Part shown: in pieces, positions 9,098 to 17,950 of the stretch
Numbering within the stretch: the stretch's first letter is position 1
Layout of the letters: every line of letters begins with the position of its first letter
Assembly (NCBI GenBank): GCA_947499305.1
Contig: CANMNN010000022.1
Span: forward strand, 1 to 64,000
Reading direction: 5' to 3'
From: an uncultured Arenicella sp.
GTDB taxonomy: Bacteria; Pseudomonadota; Gammaproteobacteria; Arenicellales; Arenicellaceae
DNA length: 64,000 bases
The notes under the pieces: generated by a model
Told to the model about the DNA's origin: nothing
Database searches by the model: none
What the model saw: the letters and a program-made list of their open reading frames with translations, nothing else
Program-made: the position numbers and the translations under genes

Positions 9098-10477
9098 ATG
9101 AATACTACATTAGATTTTTCATTAACTGATGGGGCCAAGGTGCTTATAGTCGACGACAATATCGACTTGTTGCGACTTATTTCACTTCGCCTAAAATCAG
9201 TAAGTTTTGAAACTAAAACCGCAGAATCGGCGGCTCATGCATTGGCTATTATGGATGCCTGGATACCGGATTTAGTTATCACCGATCTGCAAATGCCAGG
9301 GATAGACGGTATGCAATTTTTCACACAAGTTCATGCGCAATACCCGTTACTACCTGTAATCATGATCACTGCTCATGGCACAATTCCTGATGCTGTCGCG
9401 GCCACCCAAGATGGTGTCGCGAGCTTCTTGAAAAAGCCATTCGATGGCGACGAGTTGGTTGATGAGGTCTTTCGAATTTTGCGTGAATTTGGTTTTGTAT
9501 CCAAGCAAAAGGCTGTCAACGCGCAAGAATCTAGCAATGGATCAACCGTTTCATTCAACAATATCGCAAGCAAAAGCCCGAAAATGGCGGCTCTAATGCA
9601 AGAGCTAGAGCGGTTGGCGCCAACCGAGGCGGTCATCCTACTCGAAGGCGAAAACGGTTGCGGCAAAGATGAGCTGGCTAGAACAATGCATAACTTGAGT
9701 GAGCGAGCTAATGAGAGTTTGGTGCACATTTCGGGAGCAGCACTCCCTCACGACCTTTTCGCATTAGAGATGTTCGGAAAAATAGGCAATGGCACTATAG
9801 ACGAGCCGGAGTTTCAGGGAGCTTTCAGAAAATCATTCAATGGCACACTGATTTTGAGTGATTTCAATGAAGCTAGCAAGGAGACCGTGGTTCGGTTTCT
9901 TCATGCATTGGTTCGTAAAAAGGCCAAACCCATTGATTCCGATCAAGAATACGAGATTAACTCTCGCATGATCTGCACAACATCCGTTATTGGTCGATAT
10001 GGGAAATTCAATAGCCGAGCAGCCGACTTCTGGGAAAAACTGGAAATAACGAAACTAACGGTGCCCGCATTACGAGAAAGGCGCGAAGATATTCATCAAA
10101 TCGCCACTCAATGCCTAAGAAGCATTAACGGCGCTGAGAATTTGAGCTTCGCTAATAAAGCGATACATCTAATGCTCACAGCTGAATGGCCAGGAAACGT
10201 GCGTGAGCTCGTAAGCGTCGTAAGACAATGTGCTCGCCTCTGCCGAACAAAAGTAATATCAGAGTCTCTTCTAAATAGCCGACTGAGCAACCCGATGTTT
10301 CAAATCACTCCACTGAGTGCTGCACATAGAGATTTCGAACGTAATTACCTCACTCAACTACTAAAAGTAACTAATGGGAATGTAACCAAAGCGTCTGAGA
10401 TGGCAAAGCGAAACCGAACTGAGTTTCACCGGCTGTTAAACAAACACAAGATCGAGGCCAAGTCTTTTCGAACCTAA
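9098..10477 (+). CDS. Sigma-54-type response regulator with degenerate AAA+ domain (no GAFTGA)
   Basis: Three domains (ATG 9098 numbering): receiver (about 12-130) with Asp63 in VITDLQMPGIDG and Lys in FLKKPF; AAA+ domain (about 155-385); Fis-type helix-turn-helix (about 427-449, GNVTKASEMAKRNRTEFHRLL). Walker A GENGCGK (184-190) is kept. The GAFTGA loop that contacts sigma-54 is absent: after MFG (225-227) comes KIGNGTIDEPEF. Walker B reads LILSDF where LFLDEI is usual, so the key Asp is Ser254 and Glu is Asp255. The arginine-finger region (FREDLYYRL in the family) is changed to FNSRAADFWEKL. It probably binds DNA on phosphorylation without activating sigma-54, as in other GAFTGA-less relatives. 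A TTG at 9059 could add 13 residues. Confidence 0.88.
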   Translation: MNTTLDFSLTDGAKVLIVDDNIDLLRLISLRLKSVSFETKTAESAAHALAIMDAWIPDLVITDLQMPGIDGMQFFTQVHAQYPLLPVIMITAHGTIPDAVAATQDGVASFLKKPFDGDELVDEVFRILREFGFVSKQKAVNAQESSNGSTVSFNNIASKSPKMAALMQELERLAPTEAVILLEGENGCGKDELARTMHNLSERANESLVHISGAALPHDLFALEMFGKIGNGTIDEPEFQGAFRKSFNGTLILSDFNEASKETVVRFLHALVRKKAKPIDSDQEYEINSRMICTTSVIGRYGKFNSRAADFWEKLEITKLTVPALRERREDIHQIATQCLRSINGAENLSFANKAIHLMLTAEWPGNVRELVSVVRQCARLCRTKVISESLLNSRLSNPMFQITPLSAAHRDFERNYLTQLLKVTNGNVTKASEMAKRNRTEFHRLLNKHKIEAKSFRT

Positions 10478-10572
10478 ATATTCGAAGACTTAAAAACCAG
10501 ATTTCGAAGTGCTATTTTTTGAATAAAAGCTAACTCTGATAGCATTTCACTCGCATGAAAAGCAGAAACGTT

Positions 10573-10578
10573 TATAAT
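10573..10578 (+). promoter_or_regulatory. Candidate -10 box of the gcvT leader
   Basis: TATAAT lies 14 bases before the first riboswitch stem, which fits a transcript starting near 10585. The -35 region is weak. It is the only good -10 in the 493-bp gap between the response regulator gene and gcvT. Confidence 0.5.
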
Positions 10579-10591
10579 CAGCGCTCGAGAA

Positions 10592-10677
10592 AAATCTGTG
10601 GAAGAGAGGCTTGAAACTCAAAGCCCGCCGAAGGCGCAACGTGCTCGTAACCGCTCAGGCAAAAGGACCGCAGATTT
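10592..10677 (+). promoter_or_regulatory. Glycine riboswitch, first aptamer
   Basis: The P1 stem is perfect (AAATCTG 10592-10598 with CAGATTT 10671-10677). The conserved core elements are in order: GAAGAGAGGC, then CGCCGAAGGCGCAA, then CTCAGGCAAAAGGACCG, the hallmark of the gcvT glycine aptamer. Glycine binding in such leaders turns on the cleavage system. It precedes a second aptamer after a linker of about 40 bases. Confidence 0.95.
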
Positions 10678-10718
10678 GTTTAGTCGTTGTTTATCACTAA
10701 CAACAACCAAACACTCGA

Positions 10719-10809
10719 CTCTGGAGAGCGCTTATTCAAGTAGATTTCTTATTAGAAATAGTACTAGATAAGCCACCGAAGAGGTAATCTTTCAGGTAAC
10801 CGGACAGAG
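10719..10809 (+). promoter_or_regulatory. Glycine riboswitch, second aptamer
   Basis: P1 is formed by CTCTG (10719-10723) and CAGAG (10805-10809). Core elements GGAGAGCGC, GCCACCGAAGAGGTAA and TCAGGTAACCGGACAG are present. Together with the first aptamer this makes the classical tandem glycine riboswitch. The next 160 bases before gcvT should hold the expression platform. They contain a 12-bp palindrome TAGAACGTTCTA at 10825-10836 but no clear terminator hairpin with a T-run, and the gcvT ribosome site is weak, so control of translation is the likelier mode. Confidence 0.93.
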
Positions 10810-10970
10810 GAGCGAAAACTCGTTTAGAACGTTCTAGATGAGCGTCGGCAAAGACCTTTCTAATTTTTTAGGAGAGTTTTCATCGACTTATGTTCGCTCT
10901 TGTTGTCAACTCAATAGTTGTCAGCTTAATAAAATAGCTTCGGGCTATAAAAACGGTTCAACGGTTTCAA

Positions 10971-12086
10971 ATGAAAGACAGCAATAATACACCTCGTAAA
11001 ACCCCTTTATTCGAACAACATCAAGCGTTAAACGGCAAGCTTGTCGATTTTGGCGGCTGGTCATTACCCGTCAATTATGGCTCGCAAATTGACGAGCACA
11101 ACGCCGTACGCACTGGCTGCGGAATGTTTGACGTATCGCACATGACTGTCAGCGATCTAACGGGGGCAAACGTATTAAACATGCTGCAAAAAGTACTGGC
11201 TAACGACATATCCAAAACTAAGAGCATTAGTGGCAAAGCAATTTATAGTTGCATGCTCAATGAGGCGGGAGGTGTGATCGATGATCTCATTGCTTACTAC
11301 ATCGACGACCACCACTGTCGTTTAGTCACCAATGCCGCGACTAATTTAAAAGACATGGAATGGCTAAAAAAGCATGCTCAAGAATTCAATGTCGATTTTA
11401 AGGAGCGACCTGAACTCGCTCTAATAGCGATTCAGGGCCCGAAAGCACTTGAAATATGCTCGGAAGTTTTACCAAACGACTTGGCCACTGTGGCCGCGAA
11501 CCTCGCACGTTTTCAAGGTGGTTTTGCAGGCGAAGACTTTGTTGGCCGAACCGGCTACACCGGCGAGGATGGTGTAGAGCTGATAGTCAACGCTGAACTC
11601 GCGAAAACGCTTTGGACCAAATTTGAACAAGCTGGCGTTCAAGCTTGTGGCCTTGGAGCAAGGGATACCTTAAGACTTGAAGCTGGCATGGCGCTCTATG
11701 GCAACGACTTGGACGAAGAACATTCTCCCTACGAGTCAGGCTTACGCTGGACAGTCTGCACAAAGTCGGATCGAGACTTCGTTGGGCGACAAGCCATACT
11801 TGATAAAGATTCGGCTAAGCAGATGATAGGCTTGATTCTTGTTGATCGTGGCGTGCTGCGTGGCCATCAAGAAATTTACATTAACGATGAACACATCGGC
11901 GAAGTAACCAGCGGTACATTCTCACCAAGCCTACAACAATCGATTGCACTCGCACGCGTGAATCGCACTTTACAAATAGGCGATATTGTAGAGATTGCGG
12001 TGCGAAGCAAGCGGCTAAAGGCTCGCGTTGCAAAATACCCTTTCGTGAAAAATGGCGAAGCAACTAATTCTGATATTGACGTCTAA
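10971..12086 (+). CDS. gcvT: Glycine cleavage system T protein, aminomethyltransferase (GcvT)
   Basis: Takes the aminomethyl group from lipoyl GcvH and passes the one-carbon unit to tetrahydrofolate, releasing ammonia. The 371 residues fit the family (364 in E. coli). Motifs seen: LVDFGGWSLPVNYGSQIDEH near the start, FDVSHM, GRTGYTGEDGVEL and the LRLEAGMALYGNDLDE block. It is the first gene after the tandem glycine riboswitch, so expression should respond to glycine. gcvP follows after 97 bp. gcvH, usually between the two, is absent here. Confidence 0.97.
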   Translation: MKDSNNTPRKTPLFEQHQALNGKLVDFGGWSLPVNYGSQIDEHNAVRTGCGMFDVSHMTVSDLTGANVLNMLQKVLANDISKTKSISGKAIYSCMLNEAGGVIDDLIAYYIDDHHCRLVTNAATNLKDMEWLKKHAQEFNVDFKERPELALIAIQGPKALEICSEVLPNDLATVAANLARFQGGFAGEDFVGRTGYTGEDGVELIVNAELAKTLWTKFEQAGVQACGLGARDTLRLEAGMALYGNDLDEEHSPYESGLRWTVCTKSDRDFVGRQAILDKDSAKQMIGLILVDRGVLRGHQEIYINDEHIGEVTSGTFSPSLQQSIALARVNRTLQIGDIVEIAVRSKRLKARVAKYPFVKNGEATNSDIDV

Positions 12087-12183
12087 ATCAGGCCCTTAAG
12101 TTAAACCATTTACGCCATCGACCGCACTCTTCCAATTTCATAATTTAAATTTACGCTAAGACTAACTACCTTAAGCCTCGACT

Positions 12184-15018
12184 ATGACTTATACACCTTT
12201 TGTACAACGACACATCGGCCTCAGCGATAACGATATAACGAACATGCTTGAGCAACTCGGCTATGACTCGCTCGATCAACTCACTCAAGCCGTAGTGCCT
12301 GAAAGCATCGCAGATAACCTTCCTTTGAATTTGAAAGAAGCGCTAAGTGAAGAACAAGCTTTAGCCGAACTCAAGACCATCGCCGACAAGAACATTTTAC
12401 TTAAGTCTTGCCTTGGTCAGGGTTACTACAATACGCTAACGCCTAAAGTAATACAGCGTAACGTACTTGAAAACCCAGCGTGGTACACAGCGTACACACC
12501 GTACCAGCCTGAGATCTCTCAAGGTCGGCTGGAAGTTCTGTTTTACTTTCAAACCATGGTCACCGAGCTCACTGGCTTAGATATTGCCAATGCGTCATTG
12601 CTAGATGAAGCAACAGCCGCGGGTGAAGCGCTTACGCTCGCTCACCGCGCCCTTAAAGCGAAGCGAAATCGTTGCATGGTGTCAAAGTATTGTCACCCTC
12701 AGACTATCGACCTGTTGTACACGCGCGCGACCCCTTTAGGTATTGAAATTGAACTTTTCGACGAATCTAATGACGCGAACATTAACGACGACGTGTTCGC
12801 AGTTATCCTTCAATATCCAGACACGCGCGGCACGGTTCGCGACTTAACGGATTTATGCGAGCGCGTTCACAATTCTGGAGCACTGGTAATTATGGCCAGT
12901 GATTTATTGGCACTCACCATGCTCAAATCGCCCGCTGAGCTTGGCGCAGACATTGTAGTAGGTAACTCACAGCGATTCGGTGTACCTCTCGGCTTTGGTG
13001 GCCCTCATGCAGGTTTCTTCGCTGTAAAAGACAAATACAAACGCTCCATGCCGGGTCGCTTAGTTGGCCAGTCAATCGACGTTCATGGCAAGCCAGCTTA
13101 CCGCCTGGCTCTGCAAACTCGTGAGCAACATATTCGCCGAGAGAAAGCGACGTCCAATATTTGTACGGCGCAAGCTTTGCTTGCCATTATGGCGACGCTC
13201 TATGCCTGCTATCACGGTCCTAAACAATTAAAAGCAAAAGCCGAACACGCAAATCGTTTGGCCAATACACTTTTGGCTGGCTGCAAAGAACTCGGTATTG
13301 AAACAAACTCTACTGTTTTTGATACCGTCACTCTAAGCCAAATCGACGCCGATGCCATCGTCGAGTCGGCGTTGGCTTCAGGCTACAACCTTAACAAACG
13401 AGATGATTCTACGGTAAGTGTTGCGCTAGATGAGACGTTTGAATTAGAGGACGTCAAACTGCTACTTAATTGTCTAGATACAAATGGTAAGGGCGCTTCG
13501 AATGCGACTATCGAATTAGCAGATACGCTCTCATCGGACTACTTGCGTAGCGATGCTTACATGCGCCAGGCCGTATTTCACGACTACCATAGTGAAACCG
13601 AAATGATGCGCTATTTGCGTAAGCTAGCCGATAAGGATATTGCCTTGGACCGCTCAATGATCGCACTCGGTTCATGCACTATGAAACTCAACGCCGCGAG
13701 TGAGATGACGCCAGTAACTTGGCCTGAGTTCGCGAACATTCACCCATTTGCACCGCAAGACCAGAGCCTTGGCTATCAAGAGATGATTCGCCAACTCGAA
13801 GAGATGCTGTGTGCTTGCACGGGCTACGACGCGATGTCTTTGCAACCGAATGCTGGCTCACAAGGTGAGTACGCAGGCTTGCTAGCCATTAAGGCTTATC
13901 ACGAATCTCGTGGCGATACTCAACGTGATATCTGCTTGATACCGAGTTCAGCTCATGGCACCAACCCTGCCAGCGCACAAATGGCCAACATGAAGGTGGT
14001 GGTCGTTAAGTGTGATGATAGAGGCAATGTAGACTTAATAGACCTACAAGAAAAGATCGCTCAACACCAAAACGCCATTGCCGCGATTATGATCACCTAC
14101 CCGTCGACTCACGGTGTGTTCGAAGAAGAAGTCACTCAAGTTTGTCAACTGGTGCACGATGCTGGTGGTCAGGTGTATATCGATGGCGCTAACTTAAACG
14201 CCTTGGTAGGCGTTGCACAACCAGGTAAGTTTGGAGGCGATGTTTCACACCTAAATCTACACAAAACATTTTGCATCCCTCACGGTGGCGGCGGACCCGG
14301 CGTTGGCCCAATCGGAGTGGGCAAACACCTTGCTCCGTTCATGCCTAAAGATGGATATAACCAAGATCGCATTGGCGCAACCATTAGCGCAGCGCCGTTT
14401 GGCAGTGCCAGTATCCTCCCGATTTCATGGATGTATATTCGAATGATGGGTGCCAGCGGTTTACGAAAAGCTACCCAGTGCGCAATTTTAAGCGCGAACT
14501 ATATTGCCAAAGAATTGAAAGGAAACTATCCAATTCTATTCACAGGAAATAATGAGCTTGTCGCGCATGAGTGCATTATCGACACTCGCCCAATGAAGGA
14601 ACATGGAGTTTCTGTAGACGACATTGCCAAGCGTTTAATCGACTATGGCTTTCACGCGCCGACCATGAGTTTTCCGGTTGCTGGAACCTTAATGATAGAG
14701 CCCACTGAAAGCGAATCTTTAGCCGAACTCGACCGGTTCTGTCGCGCAATGCAGGGTATCTTTAACGAATACCAACAGGTTAAGAATGGCGACATGCCCA
14801 TCGACAATTCGATGCTCAGCAACGCTCCTCACACAATGTCATTTGTCTTAGACGACGAGTTATCAATTCCTTATAGCCGTCGTGTGGCGTATCAGCCAGA
14901 CACGCAGGCCGATGGCAATTCTAAATACTGGCCACCGGTTGGTCGTATTGATAATGTATTTGGCGATAAAAACCTTATTTGTAGCTGCCCATCAATGAGC
15001 GCATACGAAGAGGGCTAA
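12184..15018 (+). CDS. gcvP: Glycine dehydrogenase (decarboxylating), P protein (GcvP)
   Basis: PLP enzyme that decarboxylates glycine and loads the aminomethyl group on lipoyl GcvH. At 944 residues it is the fused single-chain type in which the alpha and beta halves are joined, as in E. coli (957). The PLP-binding lysine is Lys694 in [17 protein letters not shown]. The N-terminal half has [13 protein letters not shown] and [11 protein letters not shown]. It lies in the riboswitch-controlled unit with gcvT. A hairpin follows at 15030-15060. Its partner gcvH is not within this window. Confidence 0.97.
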   Translation: MTYTPFVQRHIGLSDNDITNMLEQLGYDSLDQLTQAVVPESIADNLPLNLKEALSEEQALAELKTIADKNILLKSCLGQGYYNTLTPKVIQRNVLENPAWYTAYTPYQPEISQGRLEVLFYFQTMVTELTGLDIANASLLDEATAAGEALTLAHRALKAKRNRCMVSKYCHPQTIDLLYTRATPLGIEIELFDESNDANINDDVFAVILQYPDTRGTVRDLTDLCERVHNSGALVIMASDLLALTMLKSPAELGADIVVGNSQRFGVPLGFGGPHAGFFAVKDKYKRSMPGRLVGQSIDVHGKPAYRLALQTREQHIRREKATSNICTAQALLAIMATLYACYHGPKQLKAKAEHANRLANTLLAGCKELGIETNSTVFDTVTLSQIDADAIVESALASGYNLNKRDDSTVSVALDETFELEDVKLLLNCLDTNGKGASNATIELADTLSSDYLRSDAYMRQAVFHDYHSETEMMRYLRKLADKDIALDRSMIALGSCTMKLNAASEMTPVTWPEFANIHPFAPQDQSLGYQEMIRQLEEMLCACTGYDAMSLQPNAGSQGEYAGLLAIKAYHESRGDTQRDICLIPSSAHGTNPASAQMANMKVVVVKCDDRGNVDLIDLQEKIAQHQNAIAAIMITYPSTHGVFEEEVTQVCQLVHDAGGQVYIDGANLNALVGVAQPGKFGGDVSHLNLHKTFCIPHGGGGPGVGPIGVGKHLAPFMPKDGYNQDRIGATISAAPFGSASILPISWMYIRMMGASGLRKATQCAILSANYIAKELKGNYPILFTGNNELVAHECIIDTRPMKEHGVSVDDIAKRLIDYGFHAPTMSFPVAGTLMIEPTESESLAELDRFCRAMQGIFNEYQQVKNGDMPIDNSMLSNAPHTMSFVLDDELSIPYSRRVAYQPDTQADGNSKYWPPVGRIDNVFGDKNLICSCPSMSAYEEG

Positions 15019-15029
15019 AACGGTGATAG

Positions 15030-15060
15030 CCACTGACTTAAGATTTTAGGTCAGTGGTTT
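15030..15060. terminator. Terminator-like hairpin between gcvP and the convergent lipoprotein gene
   Basis: CCACTGAC (15030-15037) pairs with GTCAGTGG (15050-15057) around a 12-base AT-rich loop, followed by TTT. It sits between two convergent genes and may serve both directions. The T-run is short. Confidence 0.55.
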
Positions 15061-15706
15061 AAAACCAAGATCGTTTTGCGCTATCAAGCTCGGCCTTACA
15101 TTGATTTAGTTGTGCCGCGTAACTCTTAGATCGCGCATCAACCCGCTTGGCGACATTTATGAGCCATTGTTTTGACTTATAACTGCCGCGAGAGTAGCCA
15201 CCTTGGCCTTCATGGTAATTGAGGTATTGAGCGTAGGCGTCCCACTTCGATACTTGGTTTCGCTTTTGAGTCACACTCATATACCAAAGCACAAAGTCGA
15301 AGGCATCAGAAAAATCATCTCTATCGGCTGAACGCCGGCCGCTTGCTGTTTTGTATTCTCCCCATGTTCCCGTCAGAGCTTGGGCATAACCATACGCATT
15401 GCTCGCTCTCTTTCCCGGAATAACTCCTAAGAAATAGTTTCTTGGCGGCCGCGCTTTACGCTTGAACGACGATTCTTGATAGATAATAGCCATAGGCACA
15501 TGCAGATTACCTCCCCATTTTTCAACACTTTTCTTAGCACTTTTATACCAATGAGGCTTCTGCATAAATATTGTGCAGACATTACCCTTATCGTCCGCCA
15601 CTAATTTCGTCAAAGAACAAGAGGAAAGTACTATTAAAACGAAGAATCCAATAAGAATAGCAACAGCTCTCTTAACACGCGCTTTTAAACTTAGTTTTGA
15701 AAACAT
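15059..15706 (-). CDS. Lipoprotein with lytic transglycosylase (SLT-like) domain
   Basis: A lipobox (LIVLSSC, Cys30) after a basic N-terminus and hydrophobic segment predicts a lipid-anchored envelope protein of 215 residues. The SLT-like fold is indicated by PMAIIYQESSFKRKA, with Glu78 as probable catalytic acid, then SNAYGYAQALTGTW and YLNYHEGQGGY. It probably cuts peptidoglycan glycan strands. Its ATG lies 16 bp inside the end of the upstream LytTR regulator gene with AGGTGA just upstream, so the two are translationally coupled. The position at the end of a regulator-pilin region suggests opening the cell wall for a surface structure, which is an inference. Confidence 0.82.
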   Translation of the reverse strand: MFSKLSLKARVKRAVAILIGFFVLIVLSSCSLTKLVADDKGNVCTIFMQKPHWYKSAKKSVEKWGGNLHVPMAIIYQESSFKRKARPPRNYFLGVIPGKRASNAYGYAQALTGTWGEYKTASGRRSADRDDFSDAFDFVLWYMSVTQKRNQVSKWDAYAQYLNYHEGQGGYSRGSYKSKQWLINVAKRVDARSKSYAAQLNQCKAELDSAKRSWF

Positions 15707-16422
15707 TCTTTCACCTGCTTTAGATGCCGGCGACTTACAGTAAAAATTTCATTACAACCTTCAAGCATCACCGATATCGAGCCATCATCATTTTTAAAAA
15801 TAGCTTCCATACGATCAATATTCGCCAATGTACTCCGATGTAAACGTATAAAACTATCGGCATACTCTGATTCAATATACTTCAATGTAGTATCAACTAT
15901 CACCTGTTTTCCAGAGGCCAGTCCTGCAAAAACACTTTTCTCAACGGTCGAAAAGTAAACAATTTCACCAGAATCTATGTTTTTGGTAATTCCATCTACA
16001 TTTATAGTCACAGACCGATGAGTTGAACCTTGTGAGATAAGCTCCTGACGCTGCAACCTAGATACCGACAATGTCTTTGTAACGGCTCGATCAATATCAG
16101 ATTTTTGTACCGGTTTTACTAAATAATCAGATGCATGGGTTTTAAATGCCTCTATGGCGAACTGCTCATAGGCAGTACAAAAAACGATACTTGGTGCCTC
16201 GTCGCCCATTTCCCCGATATCATTCGCTGCATCTATGCCATTCTTAATGGGCATATTTATATCTAGAAAGATAATGTCTGGCTTATGCTCTCGAGCAATT
16301 TCGACAGCCTCAAGACCATTACGCCCTTGAGCAATAACCGAAACATTCAGCTCATTTAACATTCTCGAAAGCCTTGCCCTAGCAAGCCGTTCGTCATCAA
16401 TTATCGCCGCAGTCAACTTCAT
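15691..16422 (-). CDS. LytTR-type response regulator (AlgR-like)
   Basis: Response regulator of 243 residues. It has a receiver domain with Asp54 in IIFLDINMPIKNG and a C-terminal LytTR DNA-binding domain (about 135-240) with FIRLHRSTLANIDRME and VSRRHLKQV. The same architecture is found in AlgR and LytR/LytT. The upstream gene encodes its LytS/AlgZ-type kinase with a 21-bp gap. It sits right after the minor pilin cluster; in Pseudomonas AlgR controls fimU-pilVWXY1Y2E, so this regulator may do the same here. The last bases overlap the downstream transglycosylase gene. Confidence 0.9.
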   Translation of the reverse strand: MKLTAAIIDDERLARARLSRMLNELNVSVIAQGRNGLEAVEIAREHKPDIIFLDINMPIKNGIDAANDIGEMGDEAPSIVFCTAYEQFAIEAFKTHASDYLVKPVQKSDIDRAVTKTLSVSRLQRQELISQGSTHRSVTINVDGITKNIDSGEIVYFSTVEKSVFAGLASGKQVIVDTTLKYIESEYADSFIRLHRSTLANIDRMEAIFKNDDGSISVMLEGCNEIFTVSRRHLKQVKECFQN

Positions 16423-16443
16423 ATTATCAATTGAGAACTGTCA

Positions 16444-17466
16444 TTAAGCCGCTGGATTTACAACTTTGGGCACTCTAACCAAAATACTATACTTTTCCTC
16501 TGAATCTCGTATTTTAAAAGCGTATGCATCATCAAACAATACGCTTAGACGCTCTCTGATGTTGTCAAGCGCAATACCATGACCGGATCTAGTCTCTATA
16601 ACTCTTGAATCCTTACTATTTTCAACAAAAATCGATACATCTTGCTTAGTTTCGCGAATATCAATCAAAATATCGATACATCCATCTAAGGACCTACCAT
16701 ATTTAATCGCATTTTCGATAATTGGTTGTAGCACAAGCTTAGGAATCAGCCATTTATATGAATTCTCGATGACTATATTCCATCTAACCTGAAGGTCGGA
16801 GTCGAACCTCCATTGCTCTAACTCTAAGTATCGATTGCATAGACTAATTTCATTCTTAAGGGAATGTTGGTTATTTGAGTTCTCTAGGCTTGAGCGAAAA
16901 AGAATCGACAGCGAATGAATTGCCCTTTCAGCTTCCTCCGGCTCGCTTTGGACTAGTTCCGAAATAGTATTCAGACTATTAAATAAAAAGTGCGGTTGAA
17001 TTTTAGATTGAAGAGCAATCAATCGAGATTCTGCTTCAGCCTTGCTTCGACTATCGAGAATAGTTAAAAGATGAAAAATACGGGTAACGACCAAAAAGAC
17101 TAAAAATGAGGCCAAGGCCACACGCACAAAACGCGATAGATCTAGCGAGTTCGGCTTTGTTGGGTCAAGCGTTTGAGCCAATAACTCTACAAGTAGGCAA
17201 GATGCAACAACTAATAGCGCGGTACATAAAACACCATTCAGATATTCTAGTGTAGCCACCGAGTCCCGAACAAGACACAAAACAGAGCAACTAAGCAGCA
17301 GCATTGTTTGACTGTACAAAGAATACAACGCATAAGATTGAAGACTAGTTTCAGTAACAACTAATAACCAGACACAAGTAACTATCGACTGGCCAATTAG
17401 TAGTGTTATTAGCAGATTTGAATTTCTACAAAGTAGAGGTATCGAGAGATTACGCTGTTCTATCAC
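16444..17466 (-). CDS. LytS/AlgZ(FimS)-type membrane histidine kinase
   Basis: The N-terminal half has about four membrane segments (about 17-37, 47-65, 78-98, 113-135). The C-terminal half is a His_kinase/HATPase module with His159 in the diagnostic IQPHFLFNSLNTI, then LVLQPIIENAIKYG and GIALDNIRERL. This is the AlgZ/LytS class rather than the HisKA class. The start is GTG 17466. It is 35 bp downstream of pilE and 21 bp upstream of the LytTR regulator, so it is likely co-transcribed with the pilus genes at least in part. Signal unknown. Confidence 0.88.
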   Translation of the reverse strand: MIEQRNLSIPLLCRNSNLLITLLIGQSIVTCVWLLVVTETSLQSYALYSLYSQTMLLLSCSVLCLVRDSVATLEYLNGVLCTALLVVASCLLVELLAQTLDPTKPNSLDLSRFVRVALASFLVFLVVTRIFHLLTILDSRSKAEAESRLIALQSKIQPHFLFNSLNTISELVQSEPEEAERAIHSLSILFRSSLENSNNQHSLKNEISLCNRYLELEQWRFDSDLQVRWNIVIENSYKWLIPKLVLQPIIENAIKYGRSLDGCIDILIDIRETKQDVSIFVENSKDSRVIETRSGHGIALDNIRERLSVLFDDAYAFKIRDSEEKYSILVRVPKVVNPAA

Positions 17467-17501
17467 CGTAGTTCAATTACCCAAGGCGACACGGCTCATA
17501 A

Positions 17502-17921
17502 CTATTTTCGCCATTTGCCGCCCTGCTCCCCTCTAGAGTTCAAGGTTAATGGCGCTTCAGCATTTAGAGCCTGTATTGACCCCGGTTTCGGCGTAGCCGT
17601 AACAAGAACACAATCATTCAAGGATATTGCTCCACAAGCACCAGCTGTGAGTTCATAAAGCCCTTCTTCACTATCAAGTTTTCCGCCCGCTAGAGTGTAA
17701 CCAAGGTCACTTAAATCGTCCGTATATTTTCGTTTACGCAATTGATAGCGCTCTTGCTCAAACATAACTTGAGTCAACATGTCTTTCGCGTCTGCTCTAT
17801 TTGATTTAATAATGTATTGATTATACGAAGGTATCGCAATGGCGGCTAAGGTGCCTACGATAGCAACAACAATCATTATTTCAATTAAGGTAAAACCTTT
17901 GGCTATATCTAACTTTTTCAT
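17502..17921 (-). CDS. pilE: Type IV minor pilin PilE
   Basis: Prepilin of 139 residues with a class III signal: [29 protein letters not shown], cleaved after Gly by PilD, Glu at mature position 5 and a long hydrophobic N-terminal helix. The C-terminal part has paired cysteines ([21 protein letters not shown]) as in the D-loop of PilE-type minor pilins. AGGTGA lies 4 bases before the ATG. It ends the fimU-pilVWXY1E cluster, 29 bp after pilY1. No PilY2 is present between pilY1 and pilE. Confidence 0.9.
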   Translation of the reverse strand: MKKLDIAKGFTLIEIMIVVAIVGTLAAIAIPSYNQYIIKSNRADAKDMLTQVMFEQERYQLRKRKYTDDLSDLGYTLAGGKLDSEEGLYELTAGACGAISLNDCVLVTATPKPGSIQALNAEAPLTLNSRGEQGGKWRK

Positions 17922-17950
17922 ACGTTCACCTTAAAGTTTCTAAGTTGGCA

